64,000 bases of DNA, taken from assembly GCF_964199755.1 (NCBI RefSeq), contig NC_133897.1, forward strand, positions 117,251,579-117,315,578, written 5' to 3'. The stretch comes from Larus michahellis (lineage: Eukaryota > Chordata > Aves > Charadriiformes > Laridae). A model generated the notes under the pieces. That model was not told the origin of the DNA and made no database searches. It saw nothing but the letters and a program-made list of their open reading frames with translations. Position 1 is the stretch's first letter, and each line of letters starts with the position of its first letter. Of the stretch, positions 1 to 13,904 are shown one piece after another. The position numbers and the translations under genes are program-made.

Positions 1-3000
1 GAATGCCAAGTGCTGCTTCTGCTCGCCATGGTGGTTCTGGTCAGTTCACCCTGACCAGTTCCTAGCAGAGCCCCTTCATATTAGCTGGGGAGTCACAATA
101 CAAAAAGAGCATCATTTTGCTGTCATTTGTAAGAATGAACCTTGATCAGCTCCTAGGGAAAAAAAAATGAAATGATACAGAGAGCCTAACCAGAGAGATA
201 GTGGTCCTCGGATCCCAAATTGGCAGGGATGCTTGCCTCTGGAGCTCAGCCCCAGAGTGATGGCATTTCAGACACTCTGGCAAGTAGCTTAGCATGTCTT
301 TCCTAGTGGATGTATGTGGATGCGGGATTTTGCATTAGGTTTCCCTCCTTTCCATATGGGTGTGGCGTGCCTGGGAACTTAACAGAGCTTAGGCATTACC
401 CATGGGACCCATGTTCTTTACTGGTCCTACTCTTCAAACTTCTTTTCCCTGTCAGTTCTGCATGCAAACATGCTTCTTGTAGGTAGCGTGTTGGTGTTTT
501 GTTTGGGTTTTTTTATGTTCTCTTTTAATTTAAAGGCATTTTTTTTAGTCAAATTGTAATAACCACTGTTGCTGGGGGATTAAAGTATTCATAGCACTGT
601 GTGCTTTTACAGAACATTGCCCATCTCTTAGTATTTCATTTACTTCAAGCGAGTAGAAGCACGCGTTGGCCATCATGTTGCTTTTGATTTGTTGCTTTTA
701 AAGGAGAGAGGACAGTTGCCTAATTAAACTCAGTAGGGTCTGAGGAACAGACTGGAAATTTAAAAGGGAAACCTGAATACAAGCACTCTTGATGATGAAT
801 CAGTCGTGTATCGACACCGAAGCTGACTGCTGTGAAAGCATTTCTTTTTTTATCGAAAAGCTACTCCCACTAGGAGCACTTCACCCCTCTCCTTTGTGTC
901 CTGCTGCTAGGTTATTGAGTCTCTAGCTGAGGCTACTGGTAAGTACATATTGGGAAATGGGTAGATCTGTGCATCTTACATTTTGCCCTGAAAATCCATC
1001 CCGTGCATGCTAACAACTCACTTTTTTCCTGAACCTCAACAGGTGCCAGCTGCTGCATTCGCCATTCATTCAATACCTCCACATTTATTCACATTTGGGA
1101 CAGCCTTGCAGGGGCTCCGTGGCTGATGATCCTTCTCTCGGCTTCAGTGTTTGGAAGCACCAGGATTGCATTTGCTGGGTAAGGAAGCATTTCTCCTCTT
1201 TCAAAAACAAAAAAGGATAAATCTCAGTTCAGCTTGACTCCTATGATAAAAGTGCCGCAAATAAGGAGAACATGTAATCATTTGGCTGCTTCATTATGAA
1301 AACAGTGAGGATGGCTCCCTGCTTCCCCCGCGTCTGTGCAGTATGCCACTCATGGAGATGCTCAAGGTGGGTTGTTGAACAGGGAATGACCGTGCTAGTT
1401 TGCAGCCCCTCTTCATTCCTGGCAAGGAGGCCAGGAATGGTTCTGTCCTTCTGAAGAGTTCCTGAGAAAAGGCAAGAGTGTTGGCTCACGTTTCTGAGAG
1501 TGGAAGCCGGTGACTAGATGACTTACATCCCTTACATCCCTCTACCCGCCGCCTTCTCTCAGTTCTAGCCTAGATGCTCGCTCTTCACCACAGCTGGCCA
1601 TTATTATTTCTCCATCATGTGGCTGTGCAGTAATCGCATGAACACATATGAGAATTCACAGAATTAAACATTAGAAGCCTTTAGCAGCTGTATGTACCTT
1701 TTTTTTTTTTACTTTTTTAAATGGAAGGTGCCTGGCAAATTGAGCACCCTTGTTATAGCAAGGTCAGATCCGTACCACGTCCACTGGAGCTTTGATTTCG
1801 TTCTGTATTACCCTCTTCACTTCTGGAATGGCTCCCTCTTTCAAATTGGCTTATGACTAGCAGAAACATATACTCTTTTCTTTGTGCTAAAAGACTGCAA
1901 GTGCAATAGAAATAGTTTCTGTATTTACATTTTAATTTAGTGTTATTTGTTAAGGTGACTGCATCAAAAGGTGTGCATTTAATCTTGCTGCCTTTGTCAA
2001 AGGACTACCATTTGCAAGGGGAGATTTTTTTCCATATCAAACATAAGTTCAATCAATAGCTTTGGTGGGTTTAAGGTTATAATAAGTAGATTACTAATAG
2101 GCTAAATATAATCTCTGGCGCCACTGTCATGAGAATGGCCCCAGCCTTTTCAGATTGCTGCTAAGTGTTCTGAAGAGCAAGTGGGTGTGTGCTTAGCAAT
2201 AGATATGCCCCCCGAGTTCAATTGATCATTAAAGTGAGAAGGAATGACCCTCTCTGCAGCTTGGGGGATGACAAATGGCATTCACGAAGATAGTGGGATA
2301 CATGTTGACATTGACAGGCCAGCCTGCCTTGTGCTCTTGATTTATCGACAAAATAGCACAACTCGCGTTTGTTCTTTGCCCCAAGACAGACCCTGTTATG
2401 CCAGGCAATAGGCAGAAATCTACTGATAGGCAGCATCTCTCTTCGGGGTTTCCAAGGCATTGGCCATCTTACCCAACAACCCTTTTTACCTAATATATAG
2501 CATTTCTCACTCTCAAATACTTCACAAACGAGATCAGCTTCATTAAGTCTGGATGGCAAACTAAGGCAAGGGAAGGAAAGGTATTTTGACTCATCCAGGA
2601 CCAAGTTGAAGACTGTGATCAAGCAGCAGACAGGATCCAGTTTGGTCTACTGGGAATTTCCTTTCAGATGGGCAGCTTTTACGTCGCCTACCAACCTTGA
2701 TTCCTGGTATTGAGCTTGGAGAGGTGATTTCCGAAGAAAAGCCTGCAGGAATTTCCCATTATCCCCCACAATGGACACCTGAGCTACTCCAAAAAAAATG
2801 GAAAAACTTGGATAAAGCTTGAGGGCCCCGCAGAGCAGTTTGGCTGCCACAAAGCCAGTGAATCAATCATTAGTGCAGGCAGCGTGGAGCTTGTGGTGGA
2901 AAACCCTGCCAGCCCCTGGCATACTCAGCCTGGGGCTGGCCCAGGTGGCCCTGGGGTGCAGCTAGCCACCACACAGACAGCCCATGCGTGGGTAAGCACT

Positions 3001-4700
3001 TGACCTCGGCCTCCAAGGTCTGTAGGGCATGGTGGTGATCATCAGCGGCGTCTGATTCCCCAGCTTGCTGGGCTGACACATCTCAGACACTGTGGTACAC
3101 GTGGCCAGGCAGGCAGGAGGCTTTTGTTGGGCAAAGCAGTTTGTTACGACAGGACGCGACTGCGATGGTGTTCTACGAGCAGCGCCTTGGGAGCACATGT
3201 GCAAGTTTCTCTGCAGTTCTCATTGCTCTCTTCTTGATCCACATGTAACTTCCACACGTAACTGTTTTGCAGCAGTGCTTTAGAAGGGCTTTCTAGTGCT
3301 TTTGAAGGGCTTTCTAGTACCCTTTCAGCCAGTCAGTGCCCTAGACCACAGAATGAGCAATTCCTTCTTCGCCACTCAAGTCTGGTGTTTCACAGACACT
3401 GCTGAATATGTCAAGACCCTCTAAGCAATCAGCTGAACACCCACAAAACCTGTGACTTGATGATATCATGCTTTTTCCTCCTTCAATCTACCTTTAAAAT
3501 TGTTTCTTACAGAAACATCTACTTTTTTTAAAAAAATCACTTAGCAATCTGGCAAGTACATACTCAGTTATTTTAAGCTTCTTTAAGGATAAACCATTAT
3601 CTTTAGTCAGCCTAAGATTGGAGTCTGTGTATCACCCGGTCTGCTATCATATAAAATGCTGAACACCCTTCTGTCATCGTGAGTGAAAAGTACTTGGTAT
3701 AACCTGCCTAGATACATAAATGACCTCAGCCATTGTAGTACATGATTCATCACATCCAAGGAAAGTGGGATGGGATGTTCTTCTTCCCACGCTGCAGGTA
3801 GGAACAGCAGAGGAACTGGGACACAGGCAAGTAAAGCATCTTGCCCACAATCACACAAAAAGATTCCTACAAAACTGAGGTTCAGACACTGGTTTCTCAG
3901 ATCTCAAGCAAATACCCTGAACGGGGGAGACCTCACAGGATGAACACACAGTCTCATATGTCTTATGAGACTCTCTTTATTCCATGCTCCTAAAGAAAAT
4001 GATGGTTGGCACGAGGCTTCATGCTGTGTCTGTCCTTTCTCTGACACTCTGCAGTTTGCCAGACATGATTTGCGTGTGGTTTACCCAAAGAAAAACCCTT
4101 GCTGGGAATATATGTTGACGTTGAGTAGTGGTATGCGGGACTGGAAAAAAAACAAGAGTTCAGTCTCAGCCCCGAGTCTTGGGAACTTGAAACAGCTGGA
4201 CCACAACTGCCATTATCTCACTGCCAGAAACAGAATGCCTTATGAGGAAATGGGAACTTGAACATGACTGCAATTACCAAAACAAGTCTGTTAGATGCAG
4301 CAGTTGCTTGAAAGGGATGGTATATAAAGGCGCTCTCATTTATAGAAACACTGTTTTCCTCAGAGGAGATGGGATCTGATGGCCTCTATTTCTTTCACAG
4401 TGTTCTGTGCTGTCAGTCTAGGGTGGCCATTTTCCTCCTCTGTGGAGTCGGAGGTGATACAGGGGCAACTCTTCATCTTGAAAGCCCTTTGTAACTATTA
4501 ATTTTTTTGAGGAAGGGGTCAGCATCTGGAAACAGGCAAGTGTAAGACGAAACATGGCCATGCAACTAAATTGACAGTGGCCACTCAGATCTGGGTGCAA
4601 AGTGAATGGTTCCATGCTGATACTTCAAATTCATAGACTGTCAGAAAAGGAAGGGCCCAAAGTCATTCTGTTACAGGCATTTGGCTGTAATGAGGCAGTA
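1..4700. other. Gene-free left flank
   Basis: I see no convincing exon here. In the human order the 3' end of YES1 lies beyond the 5' end of ENOSF1, so this stretch is probably the spacer between them, and may include some YES1 3' UTR. I found no YES1 kinase-tail codons and no match to the first two ENOSF1 coding exons. The open frames are short and have no recognisable family features. An old MIR-like fragment lies near 3790-3915. Confidence 0.5.
3790..3915 (+). repeat. MIR-like ancient SINE fragment
   Basis: The sequence follows the MIR core pattern from memory: a 'gaactgggacacagg' segment, then 'catcttgcccacaatcacac', then a 'gaggttcagacactggtttctc' type end. It is strongly diverged, as expected for a repeat older than birds. 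This is pattern recognition, not an alignment. Confidence 0.45.
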
Positions 4701-5710
4701 AATTCTGCTATGCTTTGCGGTCATAAGTGCTGTCAAGGCTTTCTTTAGTCAAGTAGTCGATAGAGACATGGGAGAAATTGTTGAGAACTTCGGAGGCTTC
4801 TACAGAGCACTCAGCAGCGACAGGCAACTCTGCTGGGTAAGACACATTGGGGGTGCTGTTGTGAAAAGGACAGTAACAAACATATAAATTGTGCACTTTC
4901 ACAAAATATTTCCATTTTTAATCTTGGAAATTGGGAATATATCTGGCGCTAAGGCAAGCCAGGGTGAAAGTGACTATTCAGAGGTTTTTCAGGTGGGTAT
5001 TTGCTACAAGTCTTACATTTCAGCTTCTACTTCTTTTGTAACTTTTAACCAATATAAATTCCTCCTTTTTTCCAGTATCAGTGGCTTTTCCCCTTGCTGT
5101 GTTATCAACAGCGCTGTCTTTTAATCTCTGGCGAACAAAGTATCATTTAACAGAAACTGAGACACTGGTGAGCATCAAACCACTGTGGGTGACACTGGTG
5201 GATGTACATTTGTTTGCTCAACAGGTTGGACCAGAGAAGGGTGCTCTGCACTTGGCCATAGCCGCTGTCCTGGATGCTCTGTGGACCAAGTGAGAGGGAA
5301 AGGTAATGTTCATGGCAATTCAATATAGGAATGATCATTAATTCAGAGAGATTCCCTGCTTCTGGTTGCCCTCATTTGCACATCTGGTCTTGATTTTGCA
5401 GTAATTTATACACGTTTAGCTTTAAAATGTCAAATAAAGTACAGGCATCGCTGAGTTCTTGGTGACTCTGCCCATGCTTAATTTTTGCAGGATGGAAAAT
5501 TGTAGCAACTGCACAGTGCTTAGTGGTGGAATTGGTCAGAATGTTTCAGAGTCGTTTTGTTGGAGCTCTGGCATTTCTGAAAGAAAAGGTTTTTGCCTAG
5601 GCCTGCTTGTCAGATGTTTCTCCATATGCCCTTCTCTTGATTGCATCTTTCTTACTTGGAGATTCTATTCTGAGATTTTAATCCTTTAGCCACTTCCCTA
5701 CTAAATATGC

Positions 5711-6972
5711 TGTTGGTGTGGGAGCCACATCTTGTATACTTAACATGTTACCGGATATTAAAAATAACCTATTTAGTCAGTGAAGTGAGCCACCATAAAG
5801 GTGGCCTGGTCAGAAGGGGAAATTACTGAACACAAGATATTGTCTATTCAAAAATACTGACAGAGAAAGGGCTGCCAGCCTGGAACTGCGAGCCTGGGGA
5901 CTAGCCCTGTGAATCCTAAAAAAACATCTGTGAAAAGTGCATCTGGCCTCGTTGAAGTGCAGCCAGGGTACCTAGAAACCAGAAACATCCACAGATACCA
6001 CTGATAAGTGCAAAACAAGGGACTGGAACAGCAATTTATCTCCTGAGAAGGTGGAAAACAGTCTGAAAAACAAAATTGCTCTGAAGGAACAAAAAACAAC
6101 ACCATCTATTGGCTGCTACAGATGAAAAATGGAAACTAACAGCATCTATTGGCTGCTCAATGTCCTGCTCCCTCTAATCTCTCTGTGATGTAAAAAAGAT
6201 TCAACTTTTATCAAAAATGGAGCCTCTCTCTTTCTGAGAACTTCCCAGTCGAATCCCACATGAATTTTCTATGAGTTCTTGGGCTCGCCCCAGCGATGCC
6301 TAGCTGAAACTAGAGTCTGTGATGAGGACCATTTTGGAAGTGGGACTCTGCCTGCTGTCTTATTGGCTTGGTCTGTCCTCCCCTCTTCTGGGGATGGTTG
6401 GTCCCCCTCTGGGATCTGTTTGTTTCCCCCCTTTTGGCATGGTTTGGCCCCTTCTGAACTCTGTCTAATTCACTTCATATTGATATTATATATATTAATG
6501 TAAGTAATATACCAAAAATATATCTGCTGTTATATTGTTGATAAGTTTGCTTCACTAACGATAAACTGTGGTAATCTGTAATAGTATATATCCACTTGGC
6601 TGCTGCTGTTATTGGTCGTACTACAATATTAATTGATGCTACTATTGATTGATACAATACTATTGATTGATACTATATTATTGATTGCTGATAGCAATTT
6701 GTAACAGCTTGATATATATTCATTCACATTCATTTTATTAATCATAGGTATGTTTGCTAGTGGTGGTTTTTCTGGTAGTATACTTGCTTGTGGTGATTTT
6801 TGTGGTATTTGTGGTAATCTGTGATAGAAAAATTTAGAGGATAAAGCTTCCGTGTCCTTACGTATTACAGAATCCTACAAACCCGCAATCGTGATCTCTC
6901 CACGCTTGTAGGCCAGGTAACCCTTTAGGTTGTGACAGTCAGAAACTGGCCTTTTGCTCTGTTAGCTTAACA
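5711..6972 (+). repeat. Possible degraded LTR or AT-rich repeat block in ENOSF1 intron
   Basis: This intronic block differs from its surroundings. It has a pyrimidine- and G-rich middle (6280-6470), then an AT-rich stretch with short repeats of TATTGATTGATAC type (6630-6690), then a duplicated phrase 'gtggtaatctg' (6569 and 6813). It could be read as TG…CA from 5711 to 6972, with a 'gataaagc' near 6839 as a poor polyadenylation signal. I see no target-site duplication, so an LTR is only a possibility. The motif 'catctattggctgct' also occurs twice near 6100-6155. Confidence 0.25.
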
Positions 6973-9900
6973 CCCTTGGTGTGGTGGAGTCCTAGTCCAG
7001 CACCAGCCCTTCAGACCCCTGCAGGAGAACAAATAATACCCGGTACAGTGTTGCTGTGGCTGTATCCCGACAGGCACAGCTGGACGTACTTGCTGCTTGC
7101 AGACCTGCTGTTTTAAGAGGACAGAAACAGCAAAAAGCTGTAGGTAGCACTGACTGGAGTTGCCACTGTGCACGCTCAAGTACCACGTGGCTTGGGACAT
7201 GCAACTCCACTGCCCTGACTGTAGAGTTTACAAGGAAGAGTGGGCTTGAGTCCCACCAGCTCAGGGCCCTGCCAGCATCCACTCTTTTCTTCACGTGTCA
7301 TTGCTTGTGAAAGCCATCAGCAACCTTCAGCTTGCCAAAGTCCAAGAGCATAATACAGCCCAAAAAAGAGGCTCATCAAAAAATTCACGAAGAGACATCT
7401 TATACGTTGAAAGGGTAGTTTGTGTGGTGATGATTTCCAGCAAGGGAGGGGACCGGAGGGAAGGTCACCGTTTCAGATAGCTGGCATGAGGCCCTTTTTT
7501 TTTCTAATAACCACCCCACCAATATTGCTTCCATAATGAAACCACGTTAAGAAGGATGCTCAGTCCTTAATGATTTTCAGGGGAAAGTGTCAAATGTTCC
7601 TGCTTGGGGTTGAGAACCACATTGCTTTAGTGTCAGTAATTACTTTTGTGTGACAAATGTAAACATACTTGCACTTCATGAAACTTCCTTATAAAGAAAA
7701 AAGCATCTGTGTGTTTTCTCTTTTATGGCATCCATGTGGTTCCAGTTATTTAATTTCTTTTTTGTTTTCTAGTTTATGTGGAAGTTACTGGTCGACATGG
7801 TAAGGAAATCTTGTTATATTTCCAGTATAAAGGCAACTGGGCCCTATTGGTTTTAACTGTATTAGAAGAGCTCATGTTTTAGTTGGTGTCAAAATGAAAA
7901 TGATCTTAACAGCTCATTTTGGACAGAAGCTGTTTCTCTGGGGGTGGGTGCTACTTTCTGCTCAGAGGTGTGCTTCCCTCCCAACAAGCCCTCTTCATGT
8001 GTCTGCCCTTGTGTACACCAGGGAAGCTCTACAGCGCGTCTTGTCCGGCTATAGCGTCATAGCTGGCAGCGGGAACTGATGTCTACTGCGAATAGGAAGC
8101 TGTGTACTTACAAGATTGTGCTTTAATCTGTAGGTCTTTGTTTAAGATTTGGCAGAGGAGCTGCTTTTCTTCAAGTTTAGATAATTGAGGGATTGATTTA
8201 CTTTTTTTTTTTTTTAATTGCTGGGGGCTTTATTTCCCCCGAAATAACTCCTTACTGAAAACTAAACTAACTACCAAAAACTAAAAAACTAAAATTGAAC
8301 TGCATATGCTGCCATTATCTGCTAGCAAATTCTTGGGCCTTGTGTGTTGATCTGTTTACTCAAGTGAGCAGTCATTTTGGGGGAATTCTGTTCAGTTTTA
8401 AGATCTAAAAGAGCCTGTTCTAAAAGAACTTGTTTTTTTCCCCCTGAGAGCAGAAGGTGTGACAACAGGAGTGCTCCTCTGATTTAATTTGACAGCTGAA
8501 AAGTGTGACTTGGCTTTCCTGTTTAATTTTTTACTCTTGCTTGGATAGACCTTAAAAAGAAGCTGAAAAGGGCTTATTATTAACTACTCATAGCCATGAA
8601 ATTAGGCACACACTTATATGTTTGTCAGTGCAACAGAGGCTGACGAGGTGGCTGGGGGGGAAAGGTTTAGGATATCTGCTGTCTCAATTCCCTGCATGCT
8701 TCAGAGAAATAGGGGAAAGATTGCCAGCCATTCCTCAAGTGGCTAGCTTTACTTAACATTTTTTTTATCATACTGTTTTATTATGTTATGCTTTTTTTAT
8801 TTTATATGTCATCCTTCAATCAGGTTGCCAAACAATTGCTATTCTGCATGGATTTCAGATATATTACTGATGTGCTAACAGATGGAGGAGCTTGTGGTAA
8901 GCCATCTTTCCTTCAAAGCTGGACTTTGCTACCCTCCATCTTCCTAATCCTTCAGTTGTCTCACCAGTTTTGGTGGGAGTAGCTCACTCAGGAACACACC
9001 ACCAGCCTGTGAGACCAAGACTGGTTGGAAGGACAACCTTAATGATGAAATCCGGACAGTGAGGAGAAGTTGTTGTTTAGTGTAATTTGATATTTATGCT
9101 TGTTCCCCTCCAGAAATACTCCAGAATGGCCTGCTTGGGAAAAAGGAAAGGGGTGAACTCAAACAGATCTGTACTCTGCATCTCTTAGAGAATGGGAAGG
9201 GGACTGTGTGAGATGAAGCCTGTTGTTTGCTAGCATCTTCTCACATTTTCCAGGAGGGCAAAGTCAGACTTTCGGTTTGTGCTACCTTGGTGACTTTTTG
9301 CCCTATAACTCTTTGTGTTGGGTTAGCAAGGAGATGGTGCTGTTCTCTGCTTGTTCCAAGGATTTATCTGGTTCGCAGTTCTCTTGCAATGAAATAGCTA
9401 GGGAGAAGAGGGAAGGGCTTATGCACCAAAATTGGGCTATTTGATTTGAAAAAAAGAAGTCAAAACACCTCCAACCCTTCAGTTTCCCCAAAGAACATTC
9501 TTTGATGCACTATTTAACAAAATAATCCTCTGTTGACTAAAACACAGAACAGCAAATGTTGAAGCATGGATATCTGACTTATACAAGATCCTGTGCCTGG
9601 CTGGGCTACTCAGATCAGCAGTTAAAACACGTTTGAATGTTCCATCTTATAATAGTAAGATTTTAAATGGTATGTGAAGTGGGGAAATGCTGACAGATTA
9701 TGATCAATTCTCACTGCTTGCTCCTAAACGCTTGGAAGTTTTGCTGGACTGAGAAAAAATGTAACATTGCAGATCCATTTTGGGAGGTAAAAAGCAGGCC
9801 CAATGCCATTTAAGTGATTTTCCTAGAAATCTGTCTATGATCAAGGATATACCTAAGGAATATGAGTATTAAGAACAAGGTATTAAGGCAGAAACAGAAG

Positions 9901-10649
9901 TCTCTCTATGTTGGTATATTGTGCACAACAGCAAATTTGCATGGGTGCAGCTGTGTTGGTTTAAGCAAGGAGCTTATGCACATAGGGATACTCAGGAGAG
10001 TGGTATGCATTAACCAAAAGTGTGGTCATTAAGCGTGTTAATGAAAACACATAAAATCTGTGCTTGGGTAGCTATGTTCAGAAGCGCAGCGCCCTTAACC
10101 TGCAGTAACTTCATAAATGAGAGATGGGCATGTCTCCTTCATAGACAACATGAGCCTCAAAAGTCTGATAATTGCTGGTTTCTTCTAGTTCTTCTGGTTG
10201 CCTTGGCTTTGAGGGATACTCTGAAACTGTCAGCGGCACAGGGCCCTTAGCTTCCTTCGTAAAGCAGCGTCCTTATTGCCAGAGAGAGTTGCATGTGCTT
10301 GGCTTTCTGTGAAAGCTTTTGACAGTTTATTGGTGTCAGATTTAGTTAATACAGCTGGGATTTATCTTCTGGGAAATAAACACCCTGGTATATCTAGTGT
10401 TGCCGAGTCATGGGATGTTCATACCTGGCTTAGAAAAACGTACCATACGTTACAGCTAGCTGGGTCGAGGAGTTTGGTTCAGCTGGATGTTATTCACATA
10501 TCTGGTCTCATTTTCTGGTGGTTTTCTGCTACCTCCTAGGAAGAAATAAAAAGCTTATTCTTATTCTGAAAATGTGTAAATTAATATTATTCTAGATGCA
10601 GTGTGGTAGAGTTATTTGGAGGATTCTTTTAGTTATATGATTTAGTGTT

Positions 10650-10732
10650 AGGTAGTCCTGTAAGGAGCAGGGAGTTGAACTCGATGATCCTTATGGGTTC
10701 CTTCCAACCTGAGATATTCTGTGTATGATTGG
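10650..10732 (+). repeat. CR1 LINE, 3' tail fragment
   Basis: The end reads 'gttgaactcgatgatccttatggg' in split form, followed by 'ttccttccaacctgagatattctgtg'. This is the typical CR1 3' terminal sequence, with a degraded octamer tail. It is only about 80 bases long and is 5'-truncated, as most CR1 copies are. It lies within the ENOSF1 relic, between the block near 10.2 kb and the FKVKVGAD block. Confidence 0.75.
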
Positions 10733-13700
10733 TGTAACTTTGCTTGCAGTTACGCACCTAGGCCTTGAGAAAAGGCTGGACAACGTATAGTAAACACTTG
10801 TATTCAGGGTTATTCTTCTGTGTTTTGTGCTTTGAACAGATGGACTTAGACCGAGTCTAACTCTTCGAGGCGTATGATATAGGCAGCGATGTCTTCGCTT
10901 CTCTATCTCTATCAGACACTTCCCCTTCTACTACTGCATAATGGTGCATTGCAGGAAAACAGTAACGGTATGGCAAAGCTGAGGGCTGATCACAAATGAA
11001 GATAAATGTGTTTCCATTGATTTATGAAAAAAAGATTGCTGTTTTATTTTCAGAGTAGGATGAAGCATACTCACAAGGGAAGAGAAGTAATAAGAAAGTT
11101 CTTTCTGTAAGACAGTGATGCTGAAATTGTAAATTCTAGTTTATGGATTCCAGTTTACTGCTGCATTAATCATTCAGAAGTGACTTATATCTTGTTCCAA
11201 ATATGCATCTATGTTCAAAGTAAAGGTGGGTGCAGATCTGCAGGATGATATTTGCAGACGCAGATTTGTACGAAAAATGATCGGCGCAGACAAAATAACG
11301 GTGATTATCACTTTTTGCTACTATACTATGTTATTTTCTATTTAAAAACATTGGATAAAGTATCTCTCATTATATACAGTTCTTGACAAATATTTTTTTC
11401 TTCCTTCTTCAAATCCTGAATAATGATGGCAACAAATGTTGATATATATCAACAAAGAGCAGTATGGGGCATGACCAAAGAAGAATTTTATCCTGTATTT
11501 CCGTGCCAGAACTTCCATTCAAGTCTGCGGGAGAACCCCACTTCCACGACTGTCTTCTAGGAGATTTAAAGTGCCTTAAGGGAGGCACTTCGGAGGAAGT
11601 TAATATTTTTTCACCAATGTCTGGCCAAAAATAAATTGGAAAATAAGTTTTTCAAACTAAAATATTTGAATGAAAAGGAATACTTAAGTGGAAGTCACAC
11701 ATTTTGGTTTGGAAATGTTACTCTGTTGACTGCTGTGGGCTGGATTCTTTGCTCCATGTGTTCCCTGACACACCACAGCTGCCAACCTATTCTGGTTGCT
11801 GCAGTGCAGCACAGAGCTTTCGTGGGATGCCATATATCACGAAATGCCGAACCAGGAACTCCGTGAATACAGAACCTGAAGAGCCTGCAGAGGAACTGTG
11901 GTGTAATTTTCAGATGTTTCACTTTTTGTAGGGAGAAAAATTCTCCCTTGTGTGGGAAAGAAGTGCTGTTTGAGAAATTCATCTTATTTAAACTACTGCA
12001 TTTTCCTGTCAGAAGCTTTTCTGCTGAAAACTTCAGGCAGCCATGTCCATGTTTTAGGGGGCTTCACTCTAGTATATGCTGCCAAGATACTCATTCCCAC
12101 AGAAGACTCTATTCTACTTCCTACAGCTCCTGATCTGCTTGGTTCAAACCTAGTCTGGATATTGCTACAGTCATTGCAACTCAGCGTAAGTGGGGCCAAA
12201 AGCACAATACAGACAGAATGGCAATTCCAGCTTTTCATTTCCTTTCTATTTCCTGAATTTCTACCACTTCATACCAATTTTGCAGTTCTTTTTATGAGAG
12301 TTTGACAGAAAAAAAGTCAGTAGAATCCTTCAGTGTATTTGATTCTTATTTTCCTTATCCCCAGATGCTGGATGCAAACCAACAATGGGAAATAAAGGAA
12401 GCAATAGAGTGGGTCACTAAACCAGCTGAGTTTAAACCCTTGTGGATTAAGGAGCCAGCTTTTCCAGATGAGGGTATGCACGTCCAGAGGGGACATGCAA
12501 CCATTTCAAAGGTTGGAGAGTTAATTTTTTTATTTCAATAATAATACACTGACTCCAGTCAGTACTGTAGTGTGATGTTGATACTGTTCCTTCACATATT
12601 CAGAATTCAGGTTGAACTAGTTATTCAGGTGCCATTAAATGTATTTGCTACAGGACCTTGATACACATCCTGCACCTGTATTCCCTTAAGTTTAAAGAAA
12701 TTGATTCTAAAACAAAATAAGTAAAAGGACTGTAATGCCTGCACGAGGAAGGCAGCCAACATTTAGTATGAAATGTGAATGGACTTTTTTTTAAAATGTG
12801 TGGTTTCCAGTGAAATTGGAAGGTCGGTTCAGAATTTGTGCTCCCAACACGCTATACTTAGCAGACTGTTAAAACCCCAGATGTACCATATGTGCATTTC
12901 TTTACTGCTCCACACACCCTGCTCTGTAATTCTTTACATTGCTTGTGGAGCAGAGAAAGCAGGAAAAAAAAATCAATAAAAAGTTTTATAACATGTGTTA
13001 CATTTTCTATAAAATGAGTAGAAAACAGTATGCTGAATCAACTCTTCTTCCACCCTTTATGCTACCGAGTAACTCCACTGGGAATTAAAAACCAGAAGCA
13101 AGTCTTGAATGTTTGCTATTTCCTTGCAGGCCTTAGAACTGCTAGGAATTGGTGTGGCAACCAGAGAACATGTGAGTGTATGTATAAGTGCTTTGGGCTT
13201 TTTCCTAATTACTACTTGTTTAATGTAACTACTGCATAACCTTTGGAGCAGGTGCCAAAACTCCTTTGCATTTCTCACTAAAGTTAAATACTACAGCTGA
13301 AAATTACTTGGTGTCTATTTCAGCTAGTCCCTACCAAGGTTGCCTCCCTTCGCCTTGTCTCCCTGTTTCACTCTTCCCACACACGATTTCTGTGACCAAC
13401 GTGGAAATATCTGATTTTTTTTTTATTGTTATTGTGAGAGTAACGGCTAAAATTTCGTATTTTCACATCAGTGAGAAGTAGGAAAGAATGCACCCGTGAT
13501 CCTGATTTTCCATATGAAAGGTAGAGAAGCAAGGTACAAAGACTAAGTCCGTGCTGCTCTGTGGAGCACACTGCAGCTCCTTGAGACAACTTGGATAACA
13601 TCTGTGCAGAACAGTGTAGTGTGGACAATGTGGTCTGTTGGGAGCTGCAGGGCTGCTGAGGCTGATATCCCCAGTAGCCCAAGGATAATTACCACAGCTC

Positions 13701-13904
13701 CCATTTTGCCCTGTGGGTTTTGGTGCTTAAGCGAGTGTTTTGCTCAGCACAGCAGTGCAGGTGTAGACATGACCTTGCAGGGGCTATATGAAGGAGTAGT
13801 TTTTAGAGTCAAGAAGCTCCTGGCTCCTCTTCTTGCATCAACTCTATTTGTGCTGCACTAACTCAACTGATTCTATGATTTTATAAAGACCAAAATCCCA
13901 GAAA

